Below, one piece after another: positions 38,740 to 47,672 of a DNA stretch of 64,000 nucleotides. A program made the position numbers and the translations under genes. A model generated the notes under the pieces. It was not told the origin of the DNA. It ran no database searches and was given only the letters and a program-made list of their open reading frames with translations. Source of the DNA: Streptomyces sclerotialus (lineage in GTDB: Bacteria > Actinomycetota > Actinomycetes > Streptomycetales > Streptomycetaceae); the NCBI GenBank assembly GCA_000719105.1, contig JODX01000006.1:62001-126000 (forward strand). The letters are read 5' to 3'. Positions within the stretch are counted from its first letter, which is position 1. Every line of letters begins with the position of its first letter.

Positions 38740-38762
38740 GAAAGCGCTTTCCAAGCGCTTTC
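38740..38762. promoter_or_regulatory. LacI-type double operator
   Basis: GAAAGCGCTTTC (38740-38751) is a perfect palindrome and is followed at once by a second copy built on AAGCGCTT (38753-38760). The central AAGCGCTT is the classic core of LacI-family and cre-type sites, so pectate lyase is probably repressed until a sugar ligand is present. Confidence 0.75.
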
Positions 38763-39052
38763 CGAAGGGCACCAGGATCTTTTCGGTGGCGGCAACCCCC
38801 TGAACTTCCGCGGCAACTGCACACACGAGCCGACACCGATCCGGCGCGGAGCTTCACCCAGGATGCCGACGCGCCGTGGCACCGAGCAGCGTTGCAGCCG
38901 ACGGCTGGTCACACCACTGACCACAGCCGACGTAGCGCAGGTGACGGCATCGCCACCCGCACCGCCTGCACCAATTTCACCTTCAGTACCACTCACACCT
39001 CCAGTACCACCCACACCGCCCATCGGGACGACGGCAAGTTGGGGAGACGAAG

Positions 39053-40630
39053 ATGGAACACAGAAGACGATCGGTCGCACCGCGGGTCTACGCGACGCTG
39101 GCCGCACTGGCCGTCGCGGCCGGCACCGGAGCGGTCCTGTCGATGCCCGGGTCGGCGGCGGCGGTGACGGGCAGCGCCACCGGCTACGCGACACAGAACG
39201 GCGGGACCACCGGCGGCGCGGGCGGCCAGACGGTACGGGCCACCACGGGTACCGCGATCCACCAGGCCCTGTGCAGCCGGGCCTCCAGCAGCACCCCGAT
39301 CATCATCCAGGTCGAGGGCACCATCAACCACGGCAACACCGCCAAGGTGTCCGGGGACAGCTGCAGCACCGCCGCCGGTGTGATCGAGCTCAAGCAGATC
39401 AGCAACGTCACGATCGAGGGCGTCGGGAGCGGCGCCGTCTTCGATCAACTGGGCATCCACATCCGCGAGTCCAGCAACATCATCATCCAGAACGTCACCG
39501 TGAAGAACGTCAAGAAGTCGGGCTCGCCCACGTCCAACGGCGGCGACGCCATCGGCATGGAGAGCGGCGTCCGCAACGTCTGGGTGGACCACGTCTCCCT
39601 GGAGGCGTCCGGCGGGGAGTCGGAGGGCTACGACGGCCTGTTCGACATGAAGGACGACACCAAGTACGTGACGCTGTCCTACAGCACCCTGCGCAACTCC
39701 GGCCGCGGCGGCCTCATCGGCTCCAGCGAGAGCGACGTCTCCAACAGCTTCATCACGTTCCACCACAACAAGTACGAGAACATCGACTCCCGGGCGCCCC
39801 TGCTGCGTGGCGGCACGGCCCACATGTACAACAACCACTACGTGAGCCTGAACGAGTCCGGCATCAACTCCCGGGCCGGCGCCAAGGCCAAGGTCGACAA
39901 CAACTACTTCGAGGACTCCAAGGACGTCCTCGGCACCTTCTACACCGACGCGGCCGGCTACTGGCAGGTCAGCGGCAACATCTTCGACAACGTCACCTGG
40001 TCCGAGCCCGGCAGCGACAACAACCCGGCCGGCCCGAACCCGCAGTCCAACACCACCGTCAGCGTCCCCTACTCCTACAGCCTCGACTCGGCGAGCTGCG
40101 TGCCGAGCATCGTGAGCCAGACGGCGGGCGCCAACAAGGGACTGAAGGTGTCGAACGGCAGCTGCACGCCGCAGACGCCGAGCCCCACGCCGTCCAGCCC
40201 CACCCCGACTCCGACCGCGACCGGCACCACACCGGCCCCCACACAGAGCCCGACCCAGCCCGGCGGGACCAACCTCAGCCTCGGGGCCGGCGCCGACGGC
40301 TCCAGCAAGGCGAGCGGGACCAGCTACGGCAACGTGCGGGACGGTGACATGAGCACCTACTGGTCGCCGGCCGGCTCGACCGGTTCCGTCTCCGTCAAGT
40401 GGGGCTCCGCCACCACCGTCTCCAAGATCAACATCCGGGAGGCGTCCGGCTCCACCGGCGCCATCACGTCGTACCGGGTCCTCAACGCCGACACCGGAGC
40501 CGTCCTGGCCTCCGGCAGCGGAGCGGGCGTCATCAGCTTCCCCAGCACCTCGCTGCGCAAGGTCACCTTCGAGATCACCGGCTCGACCGGCGCTCCCAAG
40601 GTCGCCGAATTCGAGACCTACGCCGGCTAG
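39053..40630 (+). CDS. Secreted pectate lyase (PL1) with C-terminal carbohydrate-binding domain
   Basis: This 525-residue extracellular enzyme cleaves polygalacturonate by beta-elimination. The signal peptide ends near GSAAAV (residue ~35). The right-handed beta-helix catalytic domain (~40-360) has VWVDHVSLE, the calcium-site DGLFDMKDDTKYVTLSYS and the catalytic Arg region DSRAPLLRGG. A Pro/Thr/Ser linker (~375-415) joins a discoidin-like carbohydrate-binding domain (LGAGADGSSKASGTSYGNVRDGDMSTYW). Upstream LacI-type sites point to carbon-source control. The protein belongs to plant-litter degradation. Confidence 0.93.
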   Translation: MEHRRRSVAPRVYATLAALAVAAGTGAVLSMPGSAAAVTGSATGYATQNGGTTGGAGGQTVRATTGTAIHQALCSRASSSTPIIIQVEGTINHGNTAKVSGDSCSTAAGVIELKQISNVTIEGVGSGAVFDQLGIHIRESSNIIIQNVTVKNVKKSGSPTSNGGDAIGMESGVRNVWVDHVSLEASGGESEGYDGLFDMKDDTKYVTLSYSTLRNSGRGGLIGSSESDVSNSFITFHHNKYENIDSRAPLLRGGTAHMYNNHYVSLNESGINSRAGAKAKVDNNYFEDSKDVLGTFYTDAAGYWQVSGNIFDNVTWSEPGSDNNPAGPNPQSNTTVSVPYSYSLDSASCVPSIVSQTAGANKGLKVSNGSCTPQTPSPTPSSPTPTPTATGTTPAPTQSPTQPGGTNLSLGAGADGSSKASGTSYGNVRDGDMSTYWSPAGSTGSVSVKWGSATTVSKINIREASGSTGAITSYRVLNADTGAVLASGSGAGVISFPSTSLRKVTFEITGSTGAPKVAEFETYAG

Positions 40631-40713
40631 CCGGCCTACCGACCAGCCGGACACCCGGTCGGCAGTGACGCACACGGCACCGCCGCCGTGACCACCGCCG
40701 ACTGCTGATCACC

Positions 40714-40755
40714 CCGGTCCCGGGGGCCCCCGGACACGGCGGCCCCCGGGACCGG
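40714..40755. terminator. Pectate lyase terminator
   Basis: A perfect 15-bp inverted repeat (CCGGTCCCGGGGGCC at 40714-40728, complement at 40741-40755) with a 12-base loop lies 83 bases after the stop. Confidence 0.85.
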
Positions 40756-40876
40756 ACCGTCACGTGCACGAACGCACGACCTGCCGCGGCCCGTTGTCAG
40801 ACCCGAGCCGTAGAGTCCTCCCGTCACGCAGGCCCGTCACGCAGGGCCGGCCGCCGCAGGAGAGACAGAGACACCG

Positions 40877-41770
40877 ATGACCCGCCACACACCGTCCAGA
40901 CCCGTGAACGTCGAGACGCTCTTCCCCGAGCTGACCCCCTGACGCAGGGAGGCGGTACGGCTGCACCCGCGGGCGGGCAGCCCTTCGTGCCGGGACAGTT
41001 CGGTCGGCGGTCCCCTGCTGTGGCCCGCCGACGAGCCGTGGCCCGTGTGCGCCGAGGAGCACCACGACATCGGGAGCAACACTCCCCACGAGGCCGAGGT
41101 GCCCCTCGTGCCCATCGCGCAGGTGTACGAGGCCGACGCCCCTGGTGTTCCCTTCCCGCCGGGACGTGACCTCCTCCAGGTCCTGTGGTGCCCCTTCGAC
41201 CACGGCGAGTTCTGCTATCCCCTCCCCCAGGTCCACTGGCGGAACGCCGCCGCTGTCGGCCGGGTCGCGGACACACCCACCGCACCTGCCGAGGCCCCGA
41301 AGGAGTACGTGCCCCAGCCTTGCGTGGTCCACCCCGAGCAGGTGACGGAGTACCCCAGCTGGGACCTGCCGGAGCAGCTCTCCGCCTCGCTGCGTGACCG
41401 GTTCGACCAGTTGGAGCGGGAGACCGGCTGGCTGTACTGGTACCACCTCGCCGACGCCCCCGGGATCAAGCTCGGCGGCTACCCGGGCTGGACGCAGGAG
41501 CCGGTGTGGCCGGACTGCGAAGCGTGCGGCGGGCGCATGGAGCACCTGCTCACCGTGGCCAGCTGGGAGTACGACGGGGAGTCCTGGCGTACCTGGCTCC
41601 CGGTCGAGGACCGGGCGGTCGTCGACGGTGAGGAGACCTTCCGCTCGGAGCAGGGTCACGCGGCGCAGAACGCGGCCGGACTGATGCTGGGCGACGCGGG
41701 CGGCATCTACCTGTTCGAGTGCCGGTCGTGTCCCGACCGTCCGATCGGCCACTGGTTCGACTGTTCCTGA
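40877..41770 (+). pseudogene. DUF1963-like protein interrupted by an in-frame TGA
   Basis: ATG 40877 begins MTRHTPSRPVNVETLFPELTP and then meets TGA at 40940-40942. The same frame continues RREAVRLHPRAGSP, GGPLLWPADEPWP and on to the stop at 41770 with no other break, 297 codons in all. The continuation is conserved-looking throughout (LLQVLWCPFDH, MLGDAGGIYLFEC, two CXXC pairs). The first start after the TGA is a GTG at 41045, which would drop the GGPLLWPADEPWP block. It is thus a fresh nonsense mutation, a read-through case or a sequence error. The family (DUF1963/YwqG-like) has no firm function. Confidence 0.75.
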
Positions 41771-41875
41771 GGCACGGACAAGGGCGGGGAGCAGCCGCCC
41801 TCGGTGACTCCCCGCTCGACGACGCATGGGAGCCCTCGGCCGGCGAGCGATCGCGGGGGCCCGGACGTCGGGCGG

Positions 41876-41912
41876 GGGGCCGGGGCGCTCCTCGGCGGGA
41901 GACCCCGGCCCC
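41876..41912. terminator. Possible terminator before the GAPDH stop
   Basis: GGGGCCGGGG (41876-41885) can pair with CCCCGGCCCC (41903-41912) across a 17-base loop between the convergent DUF1963 and GAPDH genes. Confidence 0.5.
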
Positions 41913-41952
41913 TGGCGTCACCCGCAGGACCCCTACGGACCGGGCCGTCCGG

Positions 41953-42951
41953 TCAGCGGCCCGCGAGGAGTCCGAGCGTGTCGATCACCCGGTTAGAGAA
42001 GCCCCACTCGTTGTCGTACCAGGCGACCACCTTGATGTGACGGCCGTCCACACGGGTCAGGGCCGCGTCGAAGACGGACGAGGCCGGGTTGCCCGTGATG
42101 TCGGACGACACCAGCGGGTCCTCCGAGTACTCCAGGACGCCGGCGAGCGGCCCCTCCGCCGCGGCACGGTACGCGGCCAGCACGTCGTCGCGCGTCACGT
42201 CGCGGGCGACGGTCGTGTTGAGCTCGACGATCGAGCCCACCGGAACCGGTACGCGGATCGAGTCGCCCGACAGCTTGCCGTCGAGGTTCGGCAGCACCAG
42301 GCCGATCGCCTTGGCGGCACCCGTCGTGGTCGGGACGATGTTCACGGCGGCGGCGCGGGCACGGCGGGCGTCGCGGTGCGGACCGTCCTGGAGGTTCTGC
42401 TCCTGCGTGTAGGCGTGCACCGTCGTCATGAAGCCGTGCTCGATGCCGGCGAGTTCGTCGAGCACCGCGGCCAGCGGCGCGAGCGCGTTGGTCGTGCAGG
42501 AGGCGTTCGAGACGATCGTGTGCACGGCCGGGTCGTACGCGTCGTTGTTCACGCCGTACGCGAGGGTGACGTCGGCGCCGTCCGACGGCGCGCCGACAAG
42601 CACCTTCTTCGCGCCCGCGTCGAGGTGGGCGCGCGCGGCCTTCGCCGAGGTGAAGCGGCCGGTCGCCTCGAGCACGATGTCGACGCCGAGGTCGGCCCAC
42701 GGCAGCTGCGCCGGTTCGCGTTCGGCGAGCACCTTGATACGGCGGCCGTCGACGACGAGGAAGTCCCCGTCGACGGTCACCGGGCGGCCGAGCCGGCCGG
42801 CCGTCGTGTCGTAGGCGAGCAGCCGCGCCAGGGTGGCGGGCTCCGTGAGGTCGTTGACGGCGACGACCTCGAGGTCGCTGTCGCGTTCGAGCAGGGCGCG
42901 CAGCACATTGCGTCCGATGCGGCCGAATCCGTTGATGGCGATGCGAGTCAT
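41953..42951 (-). CDS. gap: Glyceraldehyde-3-phosphate dehydrogenase, type I
   Basis: This 332-residue glycolytic enzyme oxidises glyceraldehyde-3-phosphate to 1,3-bisphosphoglycerate. It has the NAD-binding INGFGRIGRNVLRA at the N-terminus, the catalytic cysteine motif SNASCTTNALAPL and the C-terminal WYDNEWGFSNRV. Length is normal. It stands alone between a DUF1963 remnant and a GlxA regulator, away from pgk and tpi, so it is probably a second, non-housekeeping copy. ATG 42951 follows GAAGGGA. Confidence 0.95.
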   Translation of the reverse strand: MTRIAINGFGRIGRNVLRALLERDSDLEVVAVNDLTEPATLARLLAYDTTAGRLGRPVTVDGDFLVVDGRRIKVLAEREPAQLPWADLGVDIVLEATGRFTSAKAARAHLDAGAKKVLVGAPSDGADVTLAYGVNNDAYDPAVHTIVSNASCTTNALAPLAAVLDELAGIEHGFMTTVHAYTQEQNLQDGPHRDARRARAAAVNIVPTTTGAAKAIGLVLPNLDGKLSGDSIRVPVPVGSIVELNTTVARDVTRDDVLAAYRAAAEGPLAGVLEYSEDPLVSSDITGNPASSVFDAALTRVDGRHIKVVAWYDNEWGFSNRVIDTLGLLAGR

Positions 42952-43069
42952 GAGCGGTGTCCCTTCGGTTCGCCATCAGATTCGCGCTCGGCGTCCGTCC
43001 GTGACAGCGGCGCGAGTGCCATGGTTCGCAAGGATCGCGCCAGGGGGCGGGCGGCGCGCTGCCGAGGGG

Positions 43070-44029
43070 CTACTCGCCCCGGGCGAAGGTGCGCCGGTAC
43101 TCGCTCGGTGTGGTGCCGAGGATGCGCTGGAAGTGCAGCCGCAGGTTGGCACCGGTGCCGAGACCGGTGTCGGCGGCTATCTGCTCGACGCTGAGCTCCG
43201 AACGCTCCAGCAGCTCACGGGCCATGTCGACGCGGGCGCGCATGACCCACTGCATCGGCGTGTACCCCGTGTCCTCGGCGAAGCGTCGCGAGAACGTGCG
43301 CGGTGACACGGCCGCGTGCCGGGCGAGCGCCTCCAGGGTGAGGGGCTCGCCGAGCCGGTGCAGCGCCCACTCGCGGGTGGCGGCGAACCGTTCGCCGAGC
43401 GGTTCGGGCACGCTGCGCGGCACGTACTGGGCCTGGCCGCCGCTGCGGTAGGGGGCCGCGACCAGGCGCCGGGCCGCGTGGTTCGAGGCCGCCACGCCGA
43501 GGTCGCCGCGGAGTATGTGCAGGCACAGGTCGATGCCCGAGGCGGCGCCGGCCGACGTCAGTACCCTGCCCTCGTCGACGAACAGGACGTTCTCGTCGAC
43601 CCGTACGAGCGGATGTCTCTCCGCCAGCGCCCGCGTGTAGTGCCAGTGCGTGGTGGCGCGCCGGTTGTCGAGCAGGCCCGTGGCGGCGAGCGCGAAGGCG
43701 CCCGTCGAGATGGCGGCGAGCCGCGCGCCCCCGTCGTGGGCGGCGACCAGCGCGTCGACGACGGCCCGCGGCGGGTCCTCGCGGTCCGGGAACCGGTAGC
43801 CGGGGACGAAGACGAGGTCGGCCCACGCGAGCGCGTCGAGGCCGTGGGCGACGTGGTACGCGAGGCCGTCGCCGCCGGTCACAAGACCCGGTGCCGCGCC
43901 GCACATCCGGACCTCGTACGGCATGCTCGCGCGGGTGGTGAACACCTGCGCAGGGATGCCGACGTCGAGCGGCTTCGCCCCTTCGAGCACGAGTACGGCG
44001 ACACGACGCAGACGGGAGGCTGGTGGCAC
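43070..44029 (-). CDS. GlxA family transcriptional regulator (DJ-1/PfpI plus AraC domains)
   Basis: This protein of about 319 residues joins an N-terminal class I glutamine amidotransferase-like domain (VAVLVLEGAKPLDVGIPAQVF, LVFVPGYRFPD, and AISTGAFALAATGLLD, where the nucleophile cysteine is replaced) to a C-terminal AraC double helix-turn-helix (LEALARHAAVSPRTFSRRF, VEQIAADTGLGTGANLRLHF). I use the GTG at 44029, which gives the family length; ATG 44092 is possible. Neither has a clear binding site, and TACCCT just before the GTG could mean a leaderless message. It may control gap, 118 bases away on the same strand. Confidence 0.85.
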   Translation of the reverse strand: MPPASRLRRVAVLVLEGAKPLDVGIPAQVFTTRASMPYEVRMCGAAPGLVTGGDGLAYHVAHGLDALAWADLVFVPGYRFPDREDPPRAVVDALVAAHDGGARLAAISTGAFALAATGLLDNRRATTHWHYTRALAERHPLVRVDENVLFVDEGRVLTSAGAASGIDLCLHILRGDLGVAASNHAARRLVAAPYRSGGQAQYVPRSVPEPLGERFAATREWALHRLGEPLTLEALARHAAVSPRTFSRRFAEDTGYTPMQWVMRARVDMARELLERSELSVEQIAADTGLGTGANLRLHFQRILGTTPSEYRRTFARGE

Positions 44030-44096
44030 GGAGAGCAGGGTACGCGAGGGGTGACAGGGCCTCCCGCTCCCCGCTCCCGGCTTCGGCTCCATGCGC

Positions 44097-44300
44097 TCAC
44101 CGGTGAGGGACCGCCGGCGGCCGCCCGTCCACCTCGTGCACCCGGACGGGGGTGTCGAAGATGCCGCTCAGGATCTCCGGGTCCATCGGCTCGGCGGGTG
44201 CCGTGGGCCACGATGGCCCCGTCGCGCATGGCCAGGACACGGTCCGAGTCGTGGCGCCGGCCGCCGGAGAGCTGGTCGAGGTAGCGGCCTGGCGAGCCTG
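44097..44300 (-). pseudogene. ABC transporter ATPase C-terminal remnant
   Basis: On the minus strand RYLDQLSGGRR (the LSGG signature) runs straight into DSDRVLAMRDGAIVAHGT, then after a frame slip near 44207 into EILSGIFDTPVRVHEVDGRPP. This is the end of an iron-siderophore type ATPase (FecE-like) with the Walker B region deleted. It cannot make a working protein. Confidence 0.8.
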
Positions 44301-44353
44301 CGGGCGATCTCGGCCGAGGGCACCCGGTGCACGTCCTCCTGTACGCGTCCGGC

Positions 44354-44455
44354 ATGCTCACCGTCGTCATCGAGTTCCACGACCTCGTCAAGTCCTACGG
44401 CGGCCACACCGTCCTCGGCCCGGTCGGCGGCCGGATCGAACGCGGCGTGACCTGT
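44354..44455 (+). pseudogene. ABC transporter ATPase N-terminal remnant
   Basis: From ATG 44354 the plus strand reads VIEFHDLVKSYGGHTVLGPV and GGRIERGVTC, the first ~33 residues of an iron-type ABC ATPase, and then breaks off before Walker A. It lies on the opposite strand to the C-terminal remnant, so the region was rearranged as well as truncated. Confidence 0.75.
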
Positions 44456-44600
44456 GCTCCATCCGAACTGGCCGGTCAGCAGCGTCAGCAGACCGAGCAG
44501 GAAGGCCATCGGCAGGACGAAGGCGTGCCGGTGGGTGCCCGCGAACCGGTACGCGAGGAGCGCGGCGCTGCCGTTGTACCGGGTGGTGAGGACCGCAGTG
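44453..44600 (-). pseudogene. Membrane protein fragment
   Basis: The minus strand reads TTRYNGSAALLAYRFAGTHR, then a hydrophobic helix HAFVLPMAFLLGLLTLLTG and FGWSTGH before losing frame. It looks like one or two helices of a transporter subunit, but I cannot assign the family. It abuts the hydrolase gene stop at 44602. Confidence 0.5.
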
Positions 44601-44601
44601 G

Positions 44602-46056
44602 TCAGCGGCTGTTGCCCGGGGAGTAGACGCTGAGGTCGCCGTAGGCCGACAGAACGGCGGTCAGGTCACCGGGTTCGTGCCGCAGGGTGGTGTCCAGGAA
44701 GGCGAGCGTGGTTGCGGCGACGACGTGCGGGCTCTCGGTGCGGCCCAGGGAGCCGAGTACCGAGGGCACGGGCGGCAGGTACAGGGGGCCGTCCATGAAG
44801 GTGAGGTGTGCGGCGCCGGGGATGGTGAGCCGATAGCTCGTCACGGTGTTGAGCTTCAGGACCTCGGTGAGGCGGGGGATGTAGTGCGGGTCGGTGTCCG
44901 GGGTGATCGCCTGGGTGAGCGCGAGCGCCGGCTGGTGGAGGGAGCGTGAGGTGGGGTCGTAGGGATAGCCGTCCATTTCGATGACGGCGTCGAACCGGCG
45001 GTCCTGGCGGGCTGCCTGCAGAGCGGAACCGCCGCCTATGGAGTGGCCGGTCACCGCGGCCCGGCCGGTGTCCAGACGCCCGGTCAGCGGGCCCGCGATC
45101 TCGCCTCGGTCCAGACGGCCCAGCTGAGTGAGGACGAAGCTGAGGTCGGCGGCTCGAACCGTCGCCCAGCCGGCCCCCAGCTTCTCGTCCTTGTCCGGGT
45201 CGCCGGTGGAGGCGGTCCTGGTGTGTATCGTCCGGCCGTCGGTGAGGACGACGGCGGCGGAGTCGTACGGGTGGTCGAGGGCGGCGACCACATAGCCGTG
45301 GCTGGCCAGTTCCTCCGCCCAGGCGGTGTTCTGGGTGCGCACTCCGCCCAGCCCGGGAGAGAACAGCACGACCGGGAACCGTCCGCTCCCGCCGGCCACC
45401 GGAGCGTCGATGACGGAATGGGTGCGGGCACGCGGGACGCCGTCGACCAGGAAGCCGGGCAGGCCGACATGGCGGGCGAGGGCGTCGGAGACGGTGCGCG
45501 CCTCGTGCTCCGTGCGTCCGAGATACCGGGCCCGCTGCGCGCTTGCGGGGCTCTTCCGCGCGGGATACCAGAGCTGCACCACGACCGTGCGCCGGTCGTG
45601 CGGGTCGGCGGTGGCGGTCTCGGGGCGGCGCGGATCGGTCCACTGCACCACGCGGGTGCCGACCGCGAAGCGGCCAGACGGTTCGGGGAACACGGGTACA
45701 GGAAAGGCCCAGGCGGCCACCGGCCCCAGGGCGATCAGGCCGACGCAGGCCACCGACCCCGGCAACGCCAGCCACCATCGGGCCCGCCACACCGTCCGGC
45801 CGGTACGGCGTCGCAGCAGGGGAGAGAGGGCGAACGGCAACGCGATGGCAGCGCCTGCCAGTACCGGCAGCATCTGCCAGCGGATCCCCACCACACTCAG
45901 CACGATCGCGGACGGCACGAGAACCGCTCCCGCCGCGATCGTCGCGCGTGGGCGGGCAGCGGGCGGAAGCCAGCGCGCCACCACCAGCGCGACGGCACCC
46001 AGCAGGGCGAGTGCTTCCAGAGGGGACATGTACAGCCCCGCGATGATCTCGGTCAC
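44602..46056 (-). CDS. Membrane-anchored alpha/beta hydrolase (PAF-acetylhydrolase-like)
   Basis: This 484-residue protein has about four N-terminal helices (residues ~1-135) and a secreted-side alpha/beta hydrolase domain. The nucleophile elbow is GHSIGGGSALQA; PVVLFSPGLGGVRTQNTAWAEELASHGYVV holds the oxyanion region, and GAAHLTFMDG carries the catalytic histidine. The fold resembles platelet-activating factor acetylhydrolases and polyester hydrolases. The GTG at 46056 is chosen; frame continues upstream without coding character. It is divergent from the histidine kinase at 46383. Confidence 0.85.
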   Translation of the reverse strand: MTEIIAGLYMSPLEALALLGAVALVVARWLPPAARPRATIAAGAVLVPSAIVLSVVGIRWQMLPVLAGAAIALPFALSPLLRRRTGRTVWRARWWLALPGSVACVGLIALGPVAAWAFPVPVFPEPSGRFAVGTRVVQWTDPRRPETATADPHDRRTVVVQLWYPARKSPASAQRARYLGRTEHEARTVSDALARHVGLPGFLVDGVPRARTHSVIDAPVAGGSGRFPVVLFSPGLGGVRTQNTAWAEELASHGYVVAALDHPYDSAAVVLTDGRTIHTRTASTGDPDKDEKLGAGWATVRAADLSFVLTQLGRLDRGEIAGPLTGRLDTGRAAVTGHSIGGGSALQAARQDRRFDAVIEMDGYPYDPTSRSLHQPALALTQAITPDTDPHYIPRLTEVLKLNTVTSYRLTIPGAAHLTFMDGPLYLPPVPSVLGSLGRTESPHVVAATTLAFLDTTLRHEPGDLTAVLSAYGDLSVYSPGNSR

Positions 46057-46382
46057 CCGGCCATCCTCAGGGCGGGGCACGCAATGCCACATCGATCCCG
46101 GGTCGCCCTCACATGCGCCCGGAGTCGCAATCGAGCACGCCAGGTGAACGGCCGCTTTGCGACCACGGGAGGTAGCGGGACTCCTCCTGCGGTCGTACCT
46201 GGGCGCGGTGCCGTCAGACGGTGGTCCCATGTGCTTCGCGAGCCCACGGCCTACCGTGACAGGGCCGCGGTGCACGCCGGGGAGCGCGGGGTGTGCCCTC
46301 CTCGTACCGGCCCGGCTCCGGCTGTACGCGGTGGTGGCCCTTGCCGGGGGCCACCATGATGCTGAACCGACAGGGACGTGTG
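46057..46382. other. Divergent spacer between hydrolase and histidine kinase
   Basis: These 326 bases hold no gene I can support. They must carry promoters for both flanking genes. AGGGA at 46371-46375 serves as ribosome binding site for ATG 46383. Confidence 0.5.
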
Positions 46383-47672
46383 ATGACCGAGACGGCCGCA
46401 GAGCCGGGCAGTGCCCACCCGGTGCGCCACCGGGACCGCATGCGGCGGACGAGGACAGCCGTACGGCTGACAGCACACGCCGACCTGGCCTCCGTGCGAG
46501 CGGCGCGACCGGTGGGAGCCGCCCGGCGCCGGGGCCTCCGGCTGCCGCCCATGGTGCGGGACTCGCTGTTGCCGGCGTTGCTCCTGCTCCACATCATGAC
46601 CATGCGTGCCCCGCGGGAGCTGCCGGTGGCCGTGGCCCTCACCGCCGCCCTTGCGCTGCCCCTGGTGTGGCGGCGCCGGGCCCCGCTCACGGTGTTCGGT
46701 GCCGTGGCAGCCGTGGCCTTCGTGCAGTGGCTGATGGACGTCCAACTGCCGGCGGACATCGCCTTGCTGGTGGCTCTCCACACGGTGGCCGCGAACTCGG
46801 GCCGGCGCGGCACGCTTGTCGCCGGTGCCGTCGTGGAGGCAGGCGTCCTGCTGGCCTGTCTGCGCTGGGCGGCGCAAGGCGCGTTCCTGACCCTCTTCGT
46901 CGCGGTGACCGCGATGGTCGTCGCCGCCGCCGTGCTGGGCGTGAACGTGCGGACCACGCGCGCCTACCTCGCGGCCGTGGAGGAACGGGCCGCACGCCTG
47001 GAGCAACAACAGGACCAGCAGGCGCGGCTGGCCGTCGCCGAGGAGAGGACACGTATCACCCGGGAGATGCACGACATCGTCACCCACAACCTGTCCGTCA
47101 TGGTCGCGCTCACCGACGCCGCCGTCTACGCGCAGCACCGGTCACCCGACAAGGCCACCACCGCGATGCTCCAGATCTCCGAGACGGGCCGGCAGGCCCT
47201 GACCGACATGCGGCGCTCGTTGGGCATCCTGCGGACCGACGGACCGGACGCCGAGCGCCACCCGCTGCCCGGCATCGCACAACTGGAGACCCTCGCCGAC
47301 CAGATGTGCGCCGCCGGGCTGCCGACCCGCCTCGAGGTCCGGGGCGGCCACACCCACATACCCGCCACCGCACAGCTCACCGTCTACCGCCTGGTACAGG
47401 AAGCCTTGACCAACACCCTCAAGCACACGCCCCCCGGCACACACGCGAAGGTCCGGGTGCTGTGCTCGGCCGAGACCGTCGCAGTGGACGTCACCGACAG
47501 CGGCCCCTGCCCGCCACTTCCCGCCGCCACACCATCCGGCCACGGCATCCCCGGCATGCGCGAGCGCGCGGCCGCCTACGGGGGGAAGTTGCAGGCCGGA
47601 CCGCTTCCGGGCGGCGGCTGGGGAGTCCATACCCGCCTCTTCCTCGGCAGCAGCGGAGCGGCGACCGCATGA
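46383..47672 (+). CDS. Two-component sensor histidine kinase (NarL-partner type)
   Basis: This 429-residue HisKA_3-type kinase has an N-terminal cytoplasmic stretch, about five membrane helices (residues ~60-205), then the phosphoacceptor EERTRITREMHDIVTHNLSVMV and an HATPase domain (LTVYRLVQEALTNTLKHT, GHGIPGMRERAAAYGG). The D-box is reduced to VDVTDSGPCPP. ATG 46383 has AGGGA seven bases upstream. It overlaps the regulator gene by four bases. Confidence 0.9.
   Translation: MTETAAEPGSAHPVRHRDRMRRTRTAVRLTAHADLASVRAARPVGAARRRGLRLPPMVRDSLLPALLLLHIMTMRAPRELPVAVALTAALALPLVWRRRAPLTVFGAVAAVAFVQWLMDVQLPADIALLVALHTVAANSGRRGTLVAGAVVEAGVLLACLRWAAQGAFLTLFVAVTAMVVAAAVLGVNVRTTRAYLAAVEERAARLEQQQDQQARLAVAEERTRITREMHDIVTHNLSVMVALTDAAVYAQHRSPDKATTAMLQISETGRQALTDMRRSLGILRTDGPDAERHPLPGIAQLETLADQMCAAGLPTRLEVRGGHTHIPATAQLTVYRLVQEALTNTLKHTPPGTHAKVRVLCSAETVAVDVTDSGPCPPLPAATPSGHGIPGMRERAAAYGGKLQAGPLPGGGWGVHTRLFLGSSGAATA

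Larger units (their letters stand above)
38423..39052. other. Long regulatory region before the pectate lyase gene
   Basis: No gene is supported in these 630 bases. They hold the LysE promoter side, a pectate lyase promoter at 38702-38731, an operator at 38740-38762 and then a leader of about 310 bases. Near 38985-39020 the leader contains a repeat of CAGTACCACYCACACC. No reading frame in the leader has a credible start and binding site. Confidence 0.5.
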
